A stretch of 5,764 bases of DNA from an uncultured Oscillibacter sp. (GTDB lineage Bacteria; Bacillota; Clostridia; Oscillospirales; Oscillospiraceae): positions 1 through 5,764 of the forward strand of contig NZ_URDP01000064.1 of the NCBI RefSeq assembly GCF_900546705.1. The letters are read 5' to 3'. Below are positions 5,746-5,764 of the stretch, one piece after another (position 1 is the stretch's first letter; each line of letters begins with the position of its first letter). The translations under genes and the position numbers were made by a program. Below the pieces are notes generated by a model. That model made no database searches. It saw nothing but the letters and a program-made list of their open reading frames with translations, and was not told the DNA's origin.

Positions 5746-5764
5746 TGTGCGAAAAAAGCAAATG
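5745..5764 (+). CDS. Start of a further gene, cut by the window edge
   Basis: The ATG at 5745-5747 shares its A with the TAA stop of the zinc-finger gene (TAATG). It reads MCEKSK before the window ends. The strong ribosome binding site and the one-base overlap mark it as the next member of the operon. Too little is visible to suggest a function. Confidence 0.6.

Noticed and set aside
1..5764. CRISPR arrays, tRNA or rRNA genes, IS ends, toxin-antitoxin or restriction systems
   Set aside because: I looked for these and saw no repeat-spacer pattern, RNA gene, transposase or matching protein.

Overview
The window is one dense, plus-strand operon segment from a GC-rich (judged by eye) Firmicute. 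Strong GGAGG-type ribosome binding sites, likely TTG starts, and a clamp/zinc-finger/helicase gene set suggest a gut Clostridia (Oscillospiraceae-like) genome. The content looks like the DNA-metabolism block of a mobile element (integrative/conjugative element, large plasmid or prophage) rather than core chromosome: the sliding-clamp gene lies among an accessory helicase, an unknown protein and a small zinc-finger protein, not beside dnaA/recF. No integrase, relaxase, capsid gene, tRNA, IS or CRISPR is visible, so the element type is an inference.

Layout: (1) 1-84, a long hairpin with a U-tract (probable intrinsic terminator or attenuator) and the leader of the helicase gene; two reading frames stay open to the left edge. 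(2) 81-3209, a 1042-residue SF2/SNF2-like helicase with an N-terminal accessory region, an inserted zinc ribbon between motifs I and II, and a flexible tail ending in QMSIFDFVA. (3) About 3239-4207, an unrecognised protein of about 322 residues with a charged coiled coil and a compact C-terminal region. (4) 4204-5340, a full-length three-domain DNA polymerase III beta subunit (sliding clamp). (5) About 5353-5745, a small protein with paired-cysteine zinc-finger motifs, matching what I remember of the DUF3268 type. (6) 5745 to the right edge, the first six codons of another gene. Junctions are tight (ATGA and TAATG overlaps or a 29-nt gap), so co-transcription and translational coupling are likely. 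No stretch over 300 bases lacks a gene.

The most interesting reading is functional. The helicase ends in a peptide that fits the bacterial beta-clamp binding consensus (Q-x-[SD]-[LI]-F), and a divergent clamp is encoded two genes downstream. This suggests an element-encoded clamp that tethers its own helicase to DNA, perhaps with the coiled-coil and zinc-finger proteins as partners. No clamp loader or polymerase lies in the window, so these would have to come from the host or from elsewhere on the element.
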